Assembly: GCA_002304435.1 (NCBI GenBank)
Contig: NEUZ01000012.1
Location: 1-34,922 of the forward strand
Direction: 5' to 3'
Source of the DNA: Opitutia bacterium Tous-C8FEB
GTDB taxonomy: Bacteria; Verrucomicrobiota; Verrucomicrobiia; Opitutales; Opitutaceae
DNA: 34,922 bases
Below, in pieces: positions 32,514 through 34,922 of the stretch. Both the position numbers and the translations under genes were made by a program. The notes under the pieces are model-generated. The model did no database searches. It was not told where the DNA came from and saw only the letters and a program-made list of their open reading frames with translations. The stretch's first letter is position 1, and each line of letters begins with the position of its first letter.

Positions 32514-33107
32514 ATGATCTCGCTCCACGAAGGCAAGGGTGCCCGGACGAAGCGGTCCCGCGACCGCGCGCTCCTGCTGCACCTGGAGCTGACGGGCGCC
32601 CAACCCCGCGTCTGGCGCCGGCTCCTCGTGCGCGAGTCGATGTGGCTCTCCCGCTTCCACGAAGCCATCCAGGTCGCCTTCGACTGGTTCGATTACCAGA
32701 CGCATTCCTTCCAGTTCGATGACCTCCGCTACGGCAACCCGCTCCAACGGGAAGACCTGATGGTCGAGGACGACCGGGACGTCACCCTCGCGACCGTGGA
32801 CCTCGAGCACCGGCAGCGCGGGGTGTACCAGTACCATTTCGGCCCCGGTTGGCAGGTGGAACTGCGGCTGGAGGGCATCCAACCCCTCGGCAAGGGCAAG
32901 GTCTACCCCGTCTGCGTGGGCGGCGAACGCGCGGCGCCGCCCGAGGACTGCGGCGGCTTGGAGGCCTTCCACGATATGCTGGCCTGCATTCAGGAGCCGC
33001 ACACCGAGCTCGGCCGCGAATGGCTCGAATGGCTCGGACCGGAGTACGATCCCGCCGTCTGCAACGTCGAAGGGATCAACAAGGGCCTCCGCAAGATCGG
33101 CCGCTAA
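32514..33107 (+). CDS. plasmid pRiA4b ORF-3-like protein
   Basis: 197-aa protein of the PRiA4_ORF3 / IS1096-passenger-like family. Motifs include the N-terminal strand LLLHLELTGAQPRVWRRLLV (about 20-39; QPxVWRR is typical), the helix LSRFHEAIQVAFDWFDYQTHSF (about 45-66), GVYQYHFGPGWQVELRLEGI (strand core with Y-x-Y-D/H-F-G-x-x-W), and VGGERAAPPEDCGG, the family's C/GxxAxPPEDxGG motif. Length is normal for the family. The chosen ATG drops 12 residues encoded in the GC-rich repeat region before it. The biochemical function is unknown; homologues occur on plasmids, near transposons and beside other accessory genes. It lies 99 bp before hipBA, on the same strand, with the hip promoter between them. 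Confidence 0.88.
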   Translation: MISLHEGKGARTKRSRDRALLLHLELTGAQPRVWRRLLVRESMWLSRFHEAIQVAFDWFDYQTHSFQFDDLRYGNPLQREDLMVEDDRDVTLATVDLEHRQRGVYQYHFGPGWQVELRLEGIQPLGKGKVYPVCVGGERAAPPEDCGGLEAFHDMLACIQEPHTELGREWLEWLGPEYDPAVCNVEGINKGLRKIGR

Positions 33108-33155
33108 GCCGTCCCTACCCCCAAGCGGGTTTGGGGCGGGGGCGAGCTCTTCTGA

Positions 33156-33209
33156 GATATTATCTTGTTTAAGTGATAAAACGATATTATCTGTTTTAAA
33201 GATATTATG
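33156..33209 (+). promoter_or_regulatory. hipB operator: hipBA operator/promoter with repeated GATATTAT motifs
   Basis: An abrupt AT-rich stretch before hipB. GATATTATC occurs at 33156-33164 and 33183-33191, and GATATTATG at 33201-33209, where it overlaps the hipB ATG. Two inverted arrangements appear: TTATC-N10-GATAA (33160-33179) and TATC-N9-GATA (33188-33204). They resemble the E. coli HipB operators (TATCC-N8-GGATA). A -35-like TTGTTT is at 33165-33170 with several possible -10 hexamers inside the repeats. HipB autorepression through these sites is inferred. No Shine-Dalgarno precedes hipB. Confidence 0.65.
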
Positions 33210-33446
33210 GACTATCCGCTCAAGACCCCGGGGCAACTCGGGGCAGTACTCAAAGGTTTCCGGCGGGAGCGGAAGCTGACCCAGGCCGCCGTGGGGGCGG
33301 CGGTGGGCCTGCCGCAGAACGCCATCTCCCAAATCGAGGCGGCACCGGACCACAGCAGTCTCGCGCGGGTGTTCAAAGTGCTCGCGGCGCTCGAACTCGA
33401 GGTCGTCGTACGGCCGCGCCAGCCGGGCAAAGGCGCCGCCTGGTAA
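33207..33446 (+). CDS. hipB: HipB-like antitoxin, XRE-family transcriptional repressor
   Basis: 79-aa helix-turn-helix protein. The HTH_3 domain covers residues 8-64: LGAVLKGFRRERKLTQAAVGAAVGL, then QNAISQIEAAPDHSSLARVFKVLAAL, with the recognition helix around 36-45. A short C-terminal strand (LEVVVRPR) and tail end in Trp79; E. coli HipB also ends in a tail with a terminal Trp. It should neutralise HipA and repress its own operon. The ATG sits inside the third operator-like repeat, so repressor binding could also block initiation. The stop codon overlaps the hipA start by one base (TAATG), indicating coupled translation. It is the normal size for the family. Confidence 0.93.
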   Translation: MDYPLKTPGQLGAVLKGFRRERKLTQAAVGAAVGLPQNAISQIEAAPDHSSLARVFKVLAALELEVVVRPRQPGKGAAW

Positions 33447-34789
33447 TGGGCCGGGCGAAACAGTCCCGGGCGCTCGCCCTCTGGATGAACGGCGAACTGG
33501 TCGGGCACTGGCGCCTGCCGGTCACCGGCCGCTCGGAACTCCTGTATGCGGAGTCCTGGCTTGAGTCGGCGGCGCGGCGCCCCCTCTCGCTTTCGCTGCC
33601 CCTGCGTCCCTCGCGGGAGCCGTATCGGGATCACGTGGAGGCCTTCTTCGACAACCTCCTCCCCGACAACCGGCAGATCCGGGAAAGACTCCAACGCCGG
33701 TTCCGGACCGCCTCGACCTCCGCCTTCGACTTGCTGCAGGAGATCGGTCGCGACTGCGTCGGGGCGCTCCAACTGCTCGACGCGGAGGCGCCCGCTCCGC
33801 AGGTGCGGAACATTACCGGGGAGGCGCTGACGCCAGCCGGCGTGGAACGGATTCTCGCCGCCGCGCTTTCCCCCGCGCCGGGCCAGCCGGAGGCGGACGC
33901 TTTCCGGATTTCCCTCGCGGGCGCCCAAGAGAAGACCGCCCTCCTCTGGCACCGCGGCCGGTGGCACCGGCCCACCGGGGCCACCCCGACGACGCATATC
34001 CTAAAACTGCCCATCGGGACCAGCCCCCTCGGTCTCGATCTGAGCACCTCGGTCGAGAACGAATGGCTCTGCGCGGCCATCGTGCGCGCGTACGGGCTCG
34101 AGGTGGCACCTTGTCGGATCGAGCAGTTCGGCGCGTTCAAGACGCTGGTCGTGGAGCGGTTCGACCGGAAGCTGGCGGAAGACCAGACCTGGTGGCTGCG
34201 GTTGCCGCAGGAGGACTTTTGCCAAGCGACGGGCACCCCGCCCGCCCTCAAGTACGAGAACGAAGGCGGCCCTGGGATCCGACGGATTATGGATTTGCTC
34301 CTCGGTTCGGATCGGGCCGCGGCGGACCGGAGGGACTTTCTGAAGTCCCAACTCGTATTTTGGCTCCTCGCGGGGATTGATGGCCACGCGAAGAACTTCT
34401 CGGTGTTCCTCCTGCCCGGGAGCGGGTTCCGGCTGACGCCCCGGTACGATGTGCTGTCCGCCCATCCTCTGTTGGGCACCGGACACGGCAAGCTGGCCCC
34501 CCAGAAGATTTCCCTCGCGATGGCCCTCGGAGGGAAAAACCGGCACTACGCCTGGCAAGGCATCCGGCTCCGGCACTGGCTGGAGACGGGGAGGCGCTGC
34601 GGCCTCGCCGAGATGAACGCCCTCGTGAGCGAGGTGGTCGACCAGACTCCGGCCGCGATCTCCGCCGTGGCCAAGCTGCTGCCGCAGGATTTTCCCGCTG
34701 AGCTGGCAGACCGGATCCTCGCCGGCGTGAAGGCGGCCGCGCAGCAACTGGGCGCAGAGCTCGCGACCGCCGCCCGGAGGAACCAGTGA
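33446..34789 (+). CDS. hipA: HipA-like serine/threonine kinase toxin
   Basis: 447-aa HipA-family kinase; E. coli HipA (440 aa) phosphorylates glutamyl-tRNA synthetase and causes growth arrest and persistence. All key residues appear, each offset by 3-6 from E. coli: FRISLAGAQEKTALL with the autophosphorylated Ser (Ser156), ATP-binding Lys187 in THILKLPIG, catalytic Asp312 and Asn317 in GIDGHAKNFSVF, and metal-binding Asp335 in PRYDVLSAHPL. The N-terminal subdomain contains FFDNLLPDNRQIRERLQ (about 67-83), typical of HipA N-terminal (couple_hipA) domains. Nothing suggests inactivation. It begins inside the hipB stop codon and forms a two-gene operon; a small hairpin lies 24 bp after its stop. 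The target here may be GltX or another protein. Confidence 0.94.
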   Translation: MGRAKQSRALALWMNGELVGHWRLPVTGRSELLYAESWLESAARRPLSLSLPLRPSREPYRDHVEAFFDNLLPDNRQIRERLQRRFRTASTSAFDLLQEIGRDCVGALQLLDAEAPAPQVRNITGEALTPAGVERILAAALSPAPGQPEADAFRISLAGAQEKTALLWHRGRWHRPTGATPTTHILKLPIGTSPLGLDLSTSVENEWLCAAIVRAYGLEVAPCRIEQFGAFKTLVVERFDRKLAEDQTWWLRLPQEDFCQATGTPPALKYENEGGPGIRRIMDLLLGSDRAAADRRDFLKSQLVFWLLAGIDGHAKNFSVFLLPGSGFRLTPRYDVLSAHPLLGTGHGKLAPQKISLAMALGGKNRHYAWQGIRLRHWLETGRRCGLAEMNALVSEVVDQTPAAISAVAKLLPQDFPAELADRILAGVKAAAQQLGAELATAARRNQ

Positions 34790-34812
34790 CGGCCCGCGGA
34801 TAATCCCCCCCA

Positions 34813-34827
34813 GCGGACCCCGTCCGC
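34813..34827. terminator. small hairpin between hipA and the convergent gene
   Basis: GCGGAC-CCC-GTCCGC, a 6-bp stem with a 3-nt loop in the 39-bp gap between convergent genes. It could serve both directions, but there is no T-tract on either side. Confidence 0.35.
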
Positions 34828-34828
34828 C

Positions 34829-34922
34829 TCAGGTCGTCAGCCCCAGCTCGCCGCGCGTCAGCTGGAAATCGATGTTGCCCTGCGCGTTGGCCACGGGCGT
34901 CAGCTCGCCCCGGGCCACCTGG
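34829..34922 (-). CDS. 3' end of an unidentified gene (partial)
   Basis: The last 30 codons of a minus-strand frame, entering from the right edge and ending at TGA (34829-34831). It reads QVARGELTPVANAQGNIDFQ and continues LTRGELGLTT. RGEL occurs twice, 19 residues apart. The segment is too short to name; the composition is coding-like and the other two minus-strand frames are less so. Confidence 0.45.
   Translation of the reverse strand, partial: QVARGELTPVANAQGNIDFQLTRGELGLTT

Noticed and set aside
1-34922. Rarity of CTAG (about ten seen)
   Set aside because: CTAG is rare in many bacterial genomes, so it is not specific, unlike the stronger CATG depletion.
1-34922. CRISPR arrays, tRNA or rRNA genes, insertion sequences
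   Set aside because: I looked for regular spacer-repeat patterns, cloverleaf-like TTCGANTC arms and transposase motifs and found none that hold up.

Overview
The window is GC-rich (about 70% by eye, not computed) and densely coded. Its content points to the Verrucomicrobiota, probably the Opitutales/Opitutaceae. The pointers are a PVC-type dehydrogenase fused to an SGNH domain, exported Gfo/Idh/MocA and FG-GAP proteins, a DUF1080 protein, a Tat-exported DegT aminotransferase, a PEP-CTERM-like surface protein and three TonB-dependent receptors. This placement is inference; no rRNA or tRNA gene was seen to confirm it.

Layout. (a) 1-6299, minus strand: a bacterial nitric oxide synthase oxygenase, a lipoprotein Gfo/Idh/MocA oxidoreductase, a secreted FG-GAP/VCBS propeller protein and, running off the left edge, an SGNH + PVC dehydrogenase fusion. 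(b) 6389-10476, plus: a membrane-bound metal-dependent hydrolase, a secreted DUF1080 protein and a TonB-dependent receptor. (c) 10691-19137, plus: a tripartite RND efflux operon with a lipoprotein adaptor and two consecutive inner-membrane permeases; the first permease carries an unusual hydrophobic insertion of about 210 residues. (d) 19217-24226, plus: a Tat-exported DegT/DnrJ/EryC1-type aminotransferase, a TauE/SafE exporter, a GabD-like aldehyde dehydrogenase and an MFS transporter. (e) 24289-28854: a small membrane protein (minus), UppP (plus), then an aldo/keto reductase and a TonB-dependent receptor (minus). (f) 28855-29340: a 486-bp AT-rich non-coding island between divergent genes. 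(g) 29341-32447, plus: a PEP-CTERM-like protein, a strong intrinsic terminator, and a TPP riboswitch heading a TonB-dependent receptor, which is therefore a predicted thiamine-related importer. (h) 32514-34789, plus: a pRiA4b ORF-3-like protein and a complete hipBA toxin-antitoxin pair with repeated operator-like motifs over its promoter and start codon. The 3' end of an unidentified minus-strand gene closes the window.

How the genes fit together. Much of the window concerns the cell envelope: secreted or lipid-anchored enzymes for carbohydrate-like substrates, outer-membrane receptors, efflux and lipid-carrier recycling. The strongest regulatory calls are the TPP riboswitch, the terminator before it and the hipBA operator region. 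A sequence-wide signal also stands out: the palindrome CATG is almost absent (five found by eye, against roughly 95 expected from base composition), and codons ending in T or G are used before ATG where C would otherwise be favoured.
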